A stretch of 64,000 nt of DNA from Chryseosolibacter sp964493505 (GTDB lineage Bacteria; Bacteroidota; Bacteroidia; Cytophagales; Cyclobacteriaceae). Under the pieces are notes generated by a model, which was not told where the DNA came from, searched no databases, and saw nothing but the letters and a program-made list of their open reading frames with translations. The position numbers and the translations under genes are program-made. Of the stretch, positions 52,037-60,496 are shown piece after piece (position 1 is the stretch's first letter; each line of letters begins with the position of its first letter). The stretch covers positions 124,001 through 188,000 of the forward strand of contig CAZBNP010000004.1 of the NCBI GenBank assembly GCA_964493505.1, in the 5' to 3' direction.

Positions 52037-52145
52037 TCATGATTGCGTTCTTCAGGAATACGGAAAGTGACCCAACGCGGAATTTACTAATTTTTTCAAA
52101 CCCGGACCCCGGCGTATCCTCTACGGAGGAACAAAGAATTGAGAT

Positions 52146-53543
52146 ATGATGGATTCGAAATACCTAACGCCACAAGAGATAGTGGCTGAACTTGATAAGT
52201 ACATTATCGGACAGTACGATGCCAAGCGAAACGTGGCGATCGCCTTGCGGAACAGGTGGAGGCGTATGAACGTAAAATCCGAAATTCGCGGTGAGATCGT
52301 TCCGAACAATATCCTGATGATCGGTGCCACCGGCGTGGGTAAGACAGAGATCGCACGCCGGCTGGCGAAGATAGCCGATGCTCCTTTTGTAAAGGTGGAG
52401 GCTTCCAAGTTCACGGAAGTCGGCTATGTGGGGCGTGACGTTGAAAGCATGGTACGTGATCTCGTAGACCAGTCGGTGAACCTGGTGAAAGCGCGAAAGA
52501 AGGAGGAGGTAAAGGAGAAGGCCGCGGCGATCGTCGAGGATATCATCCTGGATGCGCTGATTCCTCCGTTGAAGGGAACGGCCACGCGGTCTTCCGCCGG
52601 GGTGGGACACGCCGGATCGGACATGCCTGCATCCGATGATGAGTTGAACGAAAGGACCCGCACCCTGTTCAGAGAGAAGATCCGTCGGGGTGAACTGGAG
52701 GAACGCAAGATCGAGATAAACATCAAAGGATCGTCGGGGCCGAACGTCGGGATGGTAGGCGCAGGTATGATGGATGAGGTTTCGATGATGAACCTTCAGG
52801 AGATGATCAACGGCATGATGCCGAAGAAGCCAAAAAAACGGAAGGTCACGGTAGCCGAGGCGCGCGCGATATTGCTCGAAGAAGAAGCGGCGAAACTGAT
52901 CGATATGGATGAGGTGAAAGAGGAAGCGATTCAGCGCGCGGAAGATGCCGGTATCATCTTCATTGATGAAATAGACAAGATCGCCTCCGGACATAAAAAA
53001 GGCGGTGGAGGTCCGGACGTAAGCCGTGAAGGCGTGCAACGTGACCTCCTTCCGATTGTTGAAGGGAGTACGGTGAATACCAAATACGGGGTGATCAGGA
53101 CCGACCATGTGCTTTTCGTGGCGGCCGGCGCGTTTCACATAGCGAAACCTTCTGACCTCATTCCGGAATTACAGGGGCGGTTCCCTATCCGCGTTGAGCT
53201 TAACAACCTTACACGGGAGGATTTTGTCAGGATACTGAGCGAGCCAAAAAACGCGTTGTCGAAACAATATCAGGCATTGTTTGACGCTGAAGGTGTTCAG
53301 ATCACCTTCACAGATGACGCGATAGAAGAAATTGCGAATACCGCCTTCGTTATAAATACCGACGTGGAGAATATCGGCGCCCGGAGGTTGCACACAGTGA
53401 TGAGTAAGTTGTTGAATGACCTGTTGTTCGACGTTCCCGACAAGATCCCTGCGCACTCTCAGGTTACGGTAGATGCGGAAATGGTAAAAGAAAAATTGAG
53501 CGGCTTTGTAAAGAACAAGGATCTCAGTGAATATATCCTTTAA
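52146..53543 (+). CDS. hslU: HslU, ATPase subunit of the HslUV protease
   Basis: A 465-residue AAA+ unfoldase. It starts with LTPQEIVAELDKYIIGQYDAKRNVAIALRNRWRR, the family hallmark. Walker A is MIGATGVGKTEIAR (about 58-71), the pore loop is in SKFTEVGYVGRDVESMVRDLV (GYVG), and a large intermediate domain (about 110-245) precedes Walker B IIFIDEIDKIA. The C-terminal tail DLSEYIL matches the tail that docks between HslV subunits, so an HslV partner is expected. It is not next to this gene: upstream is lon and downstream is DUF4421. A purine-rich GGAGGAAC site is 17 bases upstream of the ATG. Confidence 0.95.
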   Translation: MMDSKYLTPQEIVAELDKYIIGQYDAKRNVAIALRNRWRRMNVKSEIRGEIVPNNILMIGATGVGKTEIARRLAKIADAPFVKVEASKFTEVGYVGRDVESMVRDLVDQSVNLVKARKKEEVKEKAAAIVEDIILDALIPPLKGTATRSSAGVGHAGSDMPASDDELNERTRTLFREKIRRGELEERKIEINIKGSSGPNVGMVGAGMMDEVSMMNLQEMINGMMPKKPKKRKVTVAEARAILLEEEAAKLIDMDEVKEEAIQRAEDAGIIFIDEIDKIASGHKKGGGGPDVSREGVQRDLLPIVEGSTVNTKYGVIRTDHVLFVAAGAFHIAKPSDLIPELQGRFPIRVELNNLTREDFVRILSEPKNALSKQYQALFDAEGVQITFTDDAIEEIANTAFVINTDVENIGARRLHTVMSKLLNDLLFDVPDKIPAHSQVTVDAEMVKEKLSGFVKNKDLSEYIL

Positions 53544-54657
53544 TGATCGGCACGTTGGGAATTCGCATTGTCATCGCGACGCGAAGTGGCGGCCGGAGGG
53601 ATGGTTAATTATCCTTGCTCTCGTGGTGTTTGCGAATTCCGCAAAGGCACAGAACCCGGATTCCGCCGGCGGGATCGCGAAGGAGGAGATGAAGGACGAC
53701 CGGGATTCCGTTCGTCAGCAATATATCAAAGGGTTTCCAGAGTACTTTTTTCTTTATCCGGTGCTCAAGCGGCGCCGTCTTAATTTCGAGCTGGCAAAGC
53801 CCGATCGCAGTGCTGTATTGACGTATCGTCCTAACAACACCTACAGTTTTGGACTCGGGATGTACGTCTTTGAACTCGGTATTGATCTCGCATTTGCCAT
53901 TCCACTAAGGCAGCAAAGTATTGAACGGTATGGTAAGTCTCATGCCCGCGATCTTCAGTTGAACGTGCTGGCGAAGGGGTGGGGTGTTGACGCTTTTATT
54001 CAGAAATACTCGGGGTTCTATATAGTGGATAATCGATCTTCGGATGCGGACCCCGTACCTCAGCGTCCGGATATTGTCACTAAGAAATTCGGGCTTACAG
54101 GTCACTATGTTTTTAATAGTCAGAAATTCTCCTACCGCTCTTCTTATAATTTTTCGGAACGACAACGGTCGAGGAGGGGATCGGTGGTTGTGCTGGGTAC
54201 GCTATCTACTTTCAGGGTGGCCGCGGATTCGTCTATCGTCAAGAGCGACAGGAAGGTCGACTTCGGGAGCGAGGCTGACTTTACGCGATTGCGCTACACG
54301 ACATTCAGTATCGCCCCGGGCTACACCTACACCCTGACTTACAATAATTTCTTCGTGAATGCCATGCTGGCTTTCGGGCCGGCGCACCACTGGATTAATT
54401 ACGACGTTGAAGGCCCTGCGCCGATGCGGCACGATATTACGATCAATTCTTTTTTTGGTGCACGCGTCGCCATCGGATACAATGGCGAGCGACTCTTCGG
54501 CGGGATCAGTTTCGTCTCACAGGGAAGCAACGTGCGGGTAGCCGACATGAACTTCTCAAACAATAACAGTATGCTCAAGGTGCTGGTGGGATACCGCTTT
54601 GTCGAGTGGGGTGTTTTGAAGAAGAGAGTGTGGGATATTGTGCCCTGGCTGGATTAG
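53527..54657 (+). CDS. DUF4421 domain outer-membrane beta-barrel-like protein
   Basis: A 376-residue protein. The N-terminus has a hydrophobic export segment (WLIILALVVFANSAKAQ, about residues 26-42) behind an unusually long charged leader. The rest is DUF4421: YFFLYPVLKRRRLNFELAKPDRSAVLTYRPNNTYSFGLGMYVFELGIDLAFAIP, and later alternating beta strands with aromatic ends that suggest an outer-membrane barrel. No function is known. The only start before the export segment is a GTG at 53527, which overlaps hslU by 17 bases, so translation may depend on ribosomes finishing hslU. Confidence 0.7.
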   Translation: MNISFNDRHVGNSHCHRDAKWRPEGWLIILALVVFANSAKAQNPDSAGGIAKEEMKDDRDSVRQQYIKGFPEYFFLYPVLKRRRLNFELAKPDRSAVLTYRPNNTYSFGLGMYVFELGIDLAFAIPLRQQSIERYGKSHARDLQLNVLAKGWGVDAFIQKYSGFYIVDNRSSDADPVPQRPDIVTKKFGLTGHYVFNSQKFSYRSSYNFSERQRSRRGSVVVLGTLSTFRVAADSSIVKSDRKVDFGSEADFTRLRYTTFSIAPGYTYTLTYNNFFVNAMLAFGPAHHWINYDVEGPAPMRHDITINSFFGARVAIGYNGERLFGGISFVSQGSNVRVADMNFSNNNSMLKVLVGYRFVEWGVLKKRVWDIVPWLD

Positions 54658-54738
54658 CGCTAAAGCGAGAGTGGACAGGATGTTCGCAAACGCAGCCAGG
54701 AATGGATTAGGAATAGGCGGAAGTGTAGGGTTCTGATT

Positions 54739-55230
54739 TTATTTCTTTGGATAGTCGTAGAATTCGACATGATTCTTTCCCCAGGCAACATCTTTCCAGG
54801 AGGCAACCGGTAGCTTCAGACAGACGACGCCACAGGTGGGTACGTTGTCTGTCACCCCGTGAGCGCACAGGTGGTTCACGAAATCAGTGATCCCCGGGTT
54901 GTGAGTGAACACCATCACAGAATCATTGGTGTCATGCAGTTCGTGTACAATGGTGAGCAAGGTTTCATCCGATGCGTGATACAGCCTTTGATCGGTTTTG
55001 ATATGGGTGGCGGGGTATCCCAGGGTTTCTGCCATCAGCGTACAAGTAGAGAGCGCCCGTTTTGCCGGGCTCGACAACAGCAGGTCCGGGCTGATCTCCC
55101 GTTCCTGCAATTTTATTGCCATGCGGGGCGCGTCCTGAATGCCGCGGTCGTTCAAAGGCCGGTCGAAATCATCCTGAGAGGGATCGCCCCAACTGGATTT
55201 CGCATGTCTGACGAGATATAATGTCTTCAT
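54739..55230 (-). CDS. sixA: SixA-type phosphohistidine phosphatase
   Basis: A 163-residue histidine-phosphatase family protein. LVRHAKSSWGDPSQDDFDRPLNDRG (residues 6-30) has the RHG-type motif (RHAKS) with the catalytic His, LLLSSPAKRALSTC supplies the second Arg, and VFTHNPGITDFVNHL the second His. This short form, without lid insertions, is typical of SixA, which removes phosphate from HPt domains or from PTS NPr proteins. The substrate in this organism is unknown. It is divergent from the acyltransferase gene across an AT-rich promoter region. Confidence 0.85.
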   Translation of the reverse strand: MKTLYLVRHAKSSWGDPSQDDFDRPLNDRGIQDAPRMAIKLQEREISPDLLLSSPAKRALSTCTLMAETLGYPATHIKTDQRLYHASDETLLTIVHELHDTNDSVMVFTHNPGITDFVNHLCAHGVTDNVPTCGVVCLKLPVASWKDVAWGKNHVEFYDYPKK

Positions 55231-55240
55231 GGTTCAGCGT

Positions 55241-55308
55241 AATATATATAATGTACGATTCACGCCCTCGTGCCGTTAGACGACGGCATAAATATATAAT
55301 ATATATCT
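55241..55308. promoter_or_regulatory. Divergent AT-rich promoter region between sixA and the acyltransferase gene
   Basis: Two TA-repeat tracts flank an inverted repeat TGCCGT (55271-55276) and ACGGCA (55283-55288). TATCTTCG (55303-55310) is one base from a -7 box for the rightward gene. A shared regulator site is possible. Confidence 0.35.
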
Positions 55309-55316
55309 TCGCAGTC

Positions 55317-56222
55317 ATGTCGCGTCTAAAATCGTTTCGCAGGTCTGTTCGGTACACCGTTGTGTACTGGTTACTGCGTGCCATGATCTGGATTTCAGGC
55401 TTGTTGCCACGAACTATGTGGTTGGCTATTTGTGGAACGCTGGGCACCATTGCCTGGTATTTTGTCCCGCGAACGCGCCGGCTGACGCGCAATCATCTGC
55501 GCATGGCATATCCTGAAAAGTCTGAAAGCGAGGTAAGACAACTGGCGCGGCGAAACTTCACCATGCTGGGTAAGAATGCTGGCGAGATCATGCGAAGCGC
55601 AAAAATTGCGAACCTTGCTCAACTGGAGGAATTTCTTGTAACCCACGGACTGGAGAATTTTGAGGAAGCGCGCGCGAAGGGCAGGGGTGTCATCTTCCTC
55701 ACCTGTCATCTGGGAGCATTTGATCTCCAGGTCACCAACATGGCGATGCGGGGACTTGATCCCAACATTATCGGTACGCCGCTTAAAGACAAACGATTGA
55801 ACGATCTGCTGTGGAACTACCGGAATTTGCACGGCGCTGTTGCTATTTCACGGGGAAAGGAAACCTTCCGGATGCTGAAGGTACTGAAGTCGGGCGGATC
55901 GGTTGCTTTGCTCATAGACCAGGATACGAAGGTAAAAACCGTCTTTGTCGATTTTTTTGGAATGAAGGCTGCTACTCCGGCAGGGGCTACTATCCTCGCG
56001 ATGAAGACGGGAGCGGCGATCATACCGACCTACATATACCTGGGCGCCGATAACTTGCAGCACATGCACCTTCTACCCGAAATTCCGATGCGTGTGACGG
56101 ACAACGAGGATGAAGATGTTGTCTACAATACACAGGTTCTGACGGGTTTTATTGAGCAAACGATCCGTGAACATCCCGATCAGTGGGTGTGGATGCACGA
56201 GCGATGGAAAACCCGTCCGTAG
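55317..56222 (+). CDS. Lipid A biosynthesis (LpxL/HtrB-like) acyltransferase
   Basis: A 301-residue membrane-bound acyltransferase. An N-terminal hydrophobic segment (about residues 18-48) precedes RTRRLTRNHLRMAYPEKSESEVRQLARRNFTMLGKNAGEIMR, a family hallmark. The catalytic HX4D motif is in VIFLTCHLGAFDLQ (about residues 129-136), followed by KDKRLNDLL and VALLIDQD. It ends with HPDQWVWMHERWKTRP, matching 'P.qy.W.hrRfk..p'. It transfers a secondary acyl chain to lipid A, or to another lipid in this phylum. ATG 55317 is used; the frame from 55221 passes through the promoter region. Confidence 0.9.
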   Translation: MSRLKSFRRSVRYTVVYWLLRAMIWISGLLPRTMWLAICGTLGTIAWYFVPRTRRLTRNHLRMAYPEKSESEVRQLARRNFTMLGKNAGEIMRSAKIANLAQLEEFLVTHGLENFEEARAKGRGVIFLTCHLGAFDLQVTNMAMRGLDPNIIGTPLKDKRLNDLLWNYRNLHGAVAISRGKETFRMLKVLKSGGSVALLIDQDTKVKTVFVDFFGMKAATPAGATILAMKTGAAIIPTYIYLGADNLQHMHLLPEIPMRVTDNEDEDVVYNTQVLTGFIEQTIREHPDQWVWMHERWKTRP

Positions 56223-56234
56223 CCAGGAACGCGC

Positions 56235-57917
56235 CTACTTAACAAGTTTCTTGTACTTGATCCTGTGAGGCTGATCGTCGCCGAGCCGTTTCCTTCTGTT
56301 TTCTTCGTATTCGCTAAAGCTTCCTTCAAACCAGTAGACCTGCGAATCGCCTTCGAAAGCGAGGATGTGCGTACATACCCGGTCGAGGAACCACCGGTCA
56401 TGCGAAATGATGACAGCACAGCCGGCGAAATTTTCCAGCGCTTCCTCGAGCGCGCGAAGAGTGTTCACATCGAGGTCGTTGGTCGGCTCATCGAGCAGAA
56501 GCAGGTTACCGCCCTGTTTCAAGGCGATGGCCAGGTGTACGCGGTTTCTCATCCCGCCAGACAGTTCCCTTATCTTTTTCTGCTGATCATTGCCGTTGAA
56601 GTTGAATTTCCCCACGTATGCACGGGAGTTTTGCTGGCGTCCGCCGAATTCGATGAGTTCGTTACCGCCGCTGATAGCCTGCCATACGGTCTCTTCCGGT
56701 TTAAGGTCGTCGTGTTCCTGGTCGACGTAGGCTATCTTTACGGTTTCCCCGATCTCAAATGTCCCTTCATCGGGTTTTTCCTTTCCGGTGATCATCTTGA
56801 ACAGGGTGGTCTTACCAGCTCCGTTGGGACCGATAATGCCGACAATACCAGCCGGCGGAAGTGAGAAGGTCAGGTTTTCGTACAGCAGCTTGTCGCCGTA
56901 TCCCTTCGATACGCCTTTTGCTTCGATGACATTATTTCCGAGTCGCGGACCTGGCGGAATAAACAACTCGAGTTTTTCTTCCTTTTCACGTGTTTCCTGG
57001 CTCAGCAATTTCTCGTAGTTACTCAACCGCGCTTTTCCTTTGGCATGCCTGCCCTTTGGATTCATCCGTACCCACTCGAGTTCCCGCTCGAGAGCTTTCT
57101 GGCGTTTTGATTCCGACTTCTCTTCCTGTGCCAATCGTTTCTGCTTTTGGTCAAGCCACGAAGAGTAGTTTCCTTTCCAGGGAATTCCTTCACCACGGTC
57201 GAGTTCGAGTATCCACCCGGCCACGTTATCGAGGAAATACCGATCGTGGGTAACCGCGATCACGGTTCCCTTGTATTGCTTCAAGTGTTGCTCCAGCCAA
57301 TGCACCGATTCGGCGTCGAGGTGGTTGGTTGGTTCGTCCAGCAGCAGAACATCGGGTTCTTGTAATAGTAAGCGACAAAGCGCAACCCGGCGTTTCTCGC
57401 CACCCGACAGGTGTTCGATTCCCGCATCGGGCGGGGGACAGCGCAATGCGTCCATCGCCCGTTCGAGCTTGTGATCAATTTCCCATGCCCCTGTGGCGTC
57501 GAGCTTTTCCTGGATCTCCCCTTGTTTCTGAATCAGCTTATCCATCGCATCCGGGTTCTCCAGTACGTCGGGGTCAGCGAATTTTTCGTTGATTGTCTCA
57601 AACTCCTTCAACAGTGCCATGGTTTCCTGAACGCCTTCCTCAACGACCTGCCTGACTGTCTTGCTCTTGTCGAGGCTGGGCTCTTGTTCGAGTAAACCAA
57701 CACTGAAGCTGAGGTCGGAAACAACTTCCCCCTGAAATTCTTTGTCTGTACCGGCAATAATGCGAAGTAGTGAAGATTTTCCCGATCCATTCAAACCAAG
57801 CACACCGATCTTGGCTCCGTAAAAGAACGAGAGATAGATATCTTTTAGAACTTGTTTACTCGGCGGGTATATCTTACTGACACCCGTCATGGAGAAAATG
57901 ATCTTTTCGTCAGCCAT
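56235..57917 (-). CDS. ettA: Energy-dependent translational throttle protein EttA (ABC-F)
   Basis: A 560-residue ABC-F protein with two ATPase cassettes and no membrane part. Cassette 1 has Walker A GLNGSGKSSLLRI (about 39-51), signature HLSGGEKRRVALC and Walker B VLLLDEPTNHLDAES. Cassette 2 has GPNGAGKTTLFKM, ELSGGMRNRVHLA and LLLLDEPTNDLD. The opening IIFSMTGVSKIYPPSKQVLKDIYLSFFYGAKIGVLG and the RMNPKGRHAKGKARLSNYEKL linker are EttA-specific. It binds the ribosomal E site and regulates the first elongation steps according to ATP level. The length matches E. coli EttA (555). It is convergent with the acyltransferase gene, 12 bases apart. Confidence 0.95.
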   Translation of the reverse strand: MADEKIIFSMTGVSKIYPPSKQVLKDIYLSFFYGAKIGVLGLNGSGKSSLLRIIAGTDKEFQGEVVSDLSFSVGLLEQEPSLDKSKTVRQVVEEGVQETMALLKEFETINEKFADPDVLENPDAMDKLIQKQGEIQEKLDATGAWEIDHKLERAMDALRCPPPDAGIEHLSGGEKRRVALCRLLLQEPDVLLLDEPTNHLDAESVHWLEQHLKQYKGTVIAVTHDRYFLDNVAGWILELDRGEGIPWKGNYSSWLDQKQKRLAQEEKSESKRQKALERELEWVRMNPKGRHAKGKARLSNYEKLLSQETREKEEKLELFIPPGPRLGNNVIEAKGVSKGYGDKLLYENLTFSLPPAGIVGIIGPNGAGKTTLFKMITGKEKPDEGTFEIGETVKIAYVDQEHDDLKPEETVWQAISGGNELIEFGGRQQNSRAYVGKFNFNGNDQQKKIRELSGGMRNRVHLAIALKQGGNLLLLDEPTNDLDVNTLRALEEALENFAGCAVIISHDRWFLDRVCTHILAFEGDSQVYWFEGSFSEYEENRRKRLGDDQPHRIKYKKLVK

Positions 57918-58109
57918 GGAAAATTTGATTTCAGAATGGTCCGGTCGCTCCAGGAGTCGTTGGATTCACTTAATTGCCGGATTTGGCGCAATATGGCAAA
58001 TAACTTCCGTGAAGGGGAATAAGCACGGTTACATTTTTGCTTATTATTTCATATAAAAACGAACTTTTTTTGATTCGCGGACCCTGTAACTAAATAGGAA
58101 AAAACGCTG

Positions 58110-58139
58110 TTTGTTTTGTTCAATTAAAGTTTATTTTTG
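58110..58139 (+). promoter_or_regulatory. Consensus promoter of the DUF2795 gene
   Basis: TTTG (58110-58113), an 18-base spacer and TATTTTTG (58132-58139) match the Bacteroidota consensus exactly. An AAGGAGG ribosome-binding site follows at 58151-58157. Confidence 0.75.
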
Positions 58140-58166
58140 CGGAAAATATAAAGGAGGACCACTAGC

Positions 58167-58388
58167 ATGTACTGGACACTTGAACTTGCCTCTTACCTGG
58201 AAGATGCCCCCTGGCCGGCAACAAAGGATGAATTGATCGACTATTCTATCCGCTCCGGTGCGCCTCTGGAAGTCGTCGAAAATCTCCAGGAACTGGAGGA
58301 CGACGGACAGCCGTATGAAAGCATCGAAGAAATCTGGCCCGACTACCCCACAAAAGAAGACTTCTTCTTCAACGAAGACGAGTATTAA
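58167..58388 (+). CDS. DUF2795 domain protein, small and acidic
   Basis: A 73-residue protein rich in D and E. Nearly the whole length is a DUF2795 fold: WTLELASYLEDAPWPATKDELIDYSIRSGAPLEVVENLQELEDDGQPYESIEEIWPDY. The motif 'P.tk.eli.ya...gap..vv..L..l.d' is the family core. The function is unknown; the small helical shape suggests protein or nucleic-acid contact. It has a perfect promoter and one of the strongest ribosome-binding sites in the window (AAGGAGG, nine bases from the ATG), so it is probably made in large amounts. It stands alone between ettA and ispD. Confidence 0.85.
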   Translation: MYWTLELASYLEDAPWPATKDELIDYSIRSGAPLEVVENLQELEDDGQPYESIEEIWPDYPTKEDFFFNEDEY

Positions 58389-58551
58389 TCCGATCATAAG
58401 AACATTCCCTCCGGAATTGGCGTAATATCCGATTTTCCCGCTCTCCGTATTCTCATCCGGCCTGAAGGATGGGGAGTCGGCAATGAGCTATCTGTATTCC
58501 AGACAATAAATGACGGCGTGGATAAGCTGGCCGGGATGAGGGCAATGGCCT

Positions 58552-59226
58552 TCAGCGAAGATGCATGAGTGCCTCCGCGATAGAAAGATCTTCCGGCGAG
58601 GTGATCTTGATATTCCGGTAACTGCCTTCAAAAAGAACCACGGGGAACCCGGCGCGTTCTGCCACACTCGCATCGTCTGTGAGGTCATCCGCCTCCGCGA
58701 TTTCGTACGCTTTGTGTATCAGTGAAAGCTTAAAGGTCTGGGGAGTTTGTACGATCCGGTAGTCATTGCGATCGACCGCTTTTGTTGAAGACGGTGACTG
58801 AGTGTGCCTGAGGGATTCCTTGAGCGGGACGGTAGCAACGGCGGCGCCGTGCTTACGCGCCAGCCGGAATGATTCCGCGATGATGCCTGGCGAGACCAGC
58901 GGACGTACGCCATCGTGTATGGCAACGTAGCCCTCTCCGGTAGCAAGCTCTAATCCGCGCCTGACCGACTGGAAACGGGTAGGTCCCCCTTCCTGAACGA
59001 CGACCGGTTTACGGTAATCGTGCTTCTTGACAAGTTCGTGCCACGTTGGGACCTGGTCGGCCGGTAACACGAGGATGATTCGGATGTTTTCAGCATACCG
59101 GTAAAACGCCTCCAGGGTATGGAACAGCACCGGTATGCCTTTTAAAGCAAGGAATTGTTTAGGTAAAGCGCTGCCGAAACGCAAGCCTTTGCCGCCGGCT
59201 ACTATGATAGCGAATTCGTCGTGCAT
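58552..59226 (-). CDS. ispD: 2-C-methyl-D-erythritol 4-phosphate cytidylyltransferase
   Basis: A 224-residue enzyme of the MEP pathway that joins CTP and MEP. IIVAGGKGLRFGSALPKQFLALKGIPVLFHTL (residues 7-38) carries the CTP-binding loop with the Arg and Lys of the active site, QEGGPTRFQSVRRGL the substrate motif, VAIHDGVRPLVSP the metal-binding Asp, and TDDASVAERAG the late signature. The length is typical (225-235). It starts with ATG at 59226. queA lies just upstream on the same strand, 57 bases away. Dxr of the same pathway is 13 kb to the left. Confidence 0.94.
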   Translation of the reverse strand: MHDEFAIIVAGGKGLRFGSALPKQFLALKGIPVLFHTLEAFYRYAENIRIILVLPADQVPTWHELVKKHDYRKPVVVQEGGPTRFQSVRRGLELATGEGYVAIHDGVRPLVSPGIIAESFRLARKHGAAVATVPLKESLRHTQSPSSTKAVDRNDYRIVQTPQTFKLSLIHKAYEIAEADDLTDDASVAERAGFPVVLFEGSYRNIKITSPEDLSIAEALMHLR

Positions 59227-59283
59227 CAAGGTCGGTAATCATTGGTCGGTGGTAGTCAGTGTGACTGGCCACTTACCATCTAA

Positions 59284-60330
59284 CTAAATAATCAGCATCG
59301 CGTCGCCGTACGTAAGGAACTTGTATTTTTCCTTTTTGGCGACCTTGTAAGCTTCCATTACCTGTTCGTAGCCACCAAAGGCAGCTGCCATCATGAGGAG
59401 CGTAGACTCCGGCATGTGGAAGTTAGTGATCATGGCATTGCAGATCTTGAAATCATAGGGAGGGAAGATGAACTTGTCAGTCCAGCCTTCGCGTGGCTTG
59501 AGACGGTTGTTAGCGGAGACGGCAGACTCCAGCGCACGCATGGTAGTAGTACCGACCGCGCATACCCGGCGTTTGTTTTCAAGGGCGTTGTTAACCCTGT
59601 CCACCGCTTCTTTCGTGACGATGAAGTTTTCTGAGTCCATTTTGTGTTTGGTCAGGTCTTCAACATCTACCGGGCGAAATGTTCCCAGTCCGATATGCAA
59701 CGTTACAAACGTCATCTCCACACTCTTGATCTGAAGTCGTTTGAGGAGTTGCCGTGTAAAGTGCAGTCCGGCAGTCGGCGCTGAGACTGCGCCTTTATTT
59801 TTTGCGTAGATGGTCTGAAACCTCTCTTTGTCGTCAACTTCAACTTTGCGCTTGATGTATTTAGGCAGGGGTGTTTCACCGAGCGTTTCAATTACCCGGT
59901 CAAAGGCTGTAGAATCGCCATCGAAGAGGAAGCGGATAGTTCTGCCTCTTGAGGTTGTGTTATCAATGACTTCCGCAACCAGGTCGCCATTGCCGAAATA
60001 TAGTTTGTTGCCTACGCGGATCTTGCGTGCCGGGTCTACCAATACATCCCACAGGTGCATTTCTGCATTGAGTTCCCGTAGCAGGAAAACTTCGATCTTT
60101 GCGCCTGTCTTTTCTTTGCGGCCATAAAGGCGGGCAGGAAAGACCATTGTGTCGTTCGCTACCAGCACATCCCCTTCATCGAAGTACTCGACAACATCCT
60201 TAAAAGTCCTGTGTTCAATTTCCCCCGAGTTTTTATGGAGGACCATCAAACGTGACTCATCGCGGTTTTCGGCAGGTCGGTTGGCAATCAGTGTTTGGGG
60301 CAGCTCGAATTTGAATTCGGATAACTTCAT
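59284..60330 (-). CDS. queA: tRNA preQ1(34) S-adenosylmethionine ribosyltransferase-isomerase QueA
   Basis: A 348-residue enzyme that moves the ribosyl part of SAM to preQ1 in tRNA to form epoxyqueuosine. It starts with FKFELPQTLIANRPAENRDESRLMVL, and has DVLVANDTMVFPARLYGRKEKTGAKIEVFLL, GAVSAPTAGLHFT, VTLHIGLGTFRPV and NAMITNFHMPESTLLMMAAAFGG, all hallmark segments. The length matches E. coli QueA (356). An exact -7 box TATTTTTG on the minus strand (60388-60381) lies 50 bases upstream. ispD follows on the same strand and may share its transcript. Confidence 0.95.
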   Translation of the reverse strand: MKLSEFKFELPQTLIANRPAENRDESRLMVLHKNSGEIEHRTFKDVVEYFDEGDVLVANDTMVFPARLYGRKEKTGAKIEVFLLRELNAEMHLWDVLVDPARKIRVGNKLYFGNGDLVAEVIDNTTSRGRTIRFLFDGDSTAFDRVIETLGETPLPKYIKRKVEVDDKERFQTIYAKNKGAVSAPTAGLHFTRQLLKRLQIKSVEMTFVTLHIGLGTFRPVDVEDLTKHKMDSENFIVTKEAVDRVNNALENKRRVCAVGTTTMRALESAVSANNRLKPREGWTDKFIFPPYDFKICNAMITNFHMPESTLLMMAAAFGGYEQVMEAYKVAKKEKYKFLTYGDAMLII

Positions 60331-60380
60331 ATTTTTATGCGCAGAATGTGCCCAATGAAGGGTATTTTTGAATAAGGTTG

Positions 60381-60388
60381 CAAAAATA
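60381..60388 (-). promoter_or_regulatory. -7 box of the queA promoter
   Basis: An exact TAnnTTTG match (TATTTTTG on the minus strand), with a TTCG about 20 bases upstream standing in for the -33 box. The leader would be about 45 bases. Confidence 0.5.
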
Positions 60389-60466
60389 AGGCAATATTTT
60401 ACATTTACGAAGAATGGTTGGGTATTTTAGTTTTATTCGCGAACGCAGTCGGTCGGCGCGACCAAC

Positions 60467-60474
60467 TATTTTTG
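60467..60474 (+). promoter_or_regulatory. -7 box upstream of the MacB-like permease gene
   Basis: An exact TATTTTTG 22 bases before the ATG. No good -33 box is seen at the usual distance. A second exact box on this strand lies at 60363-60370. Confidence 0.4.
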
Positions 60475-60496
60475 GATATCATCGTTTAATCCCTGA

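Noticed and set aside
52164..53138. 324-codon minus-strand frame opposite hslU
   Set aside because: HslU motifs on the plus strand are complete; the antisense frame is His/Arg-rich with no recognisable domain, a codon-bias artefact.
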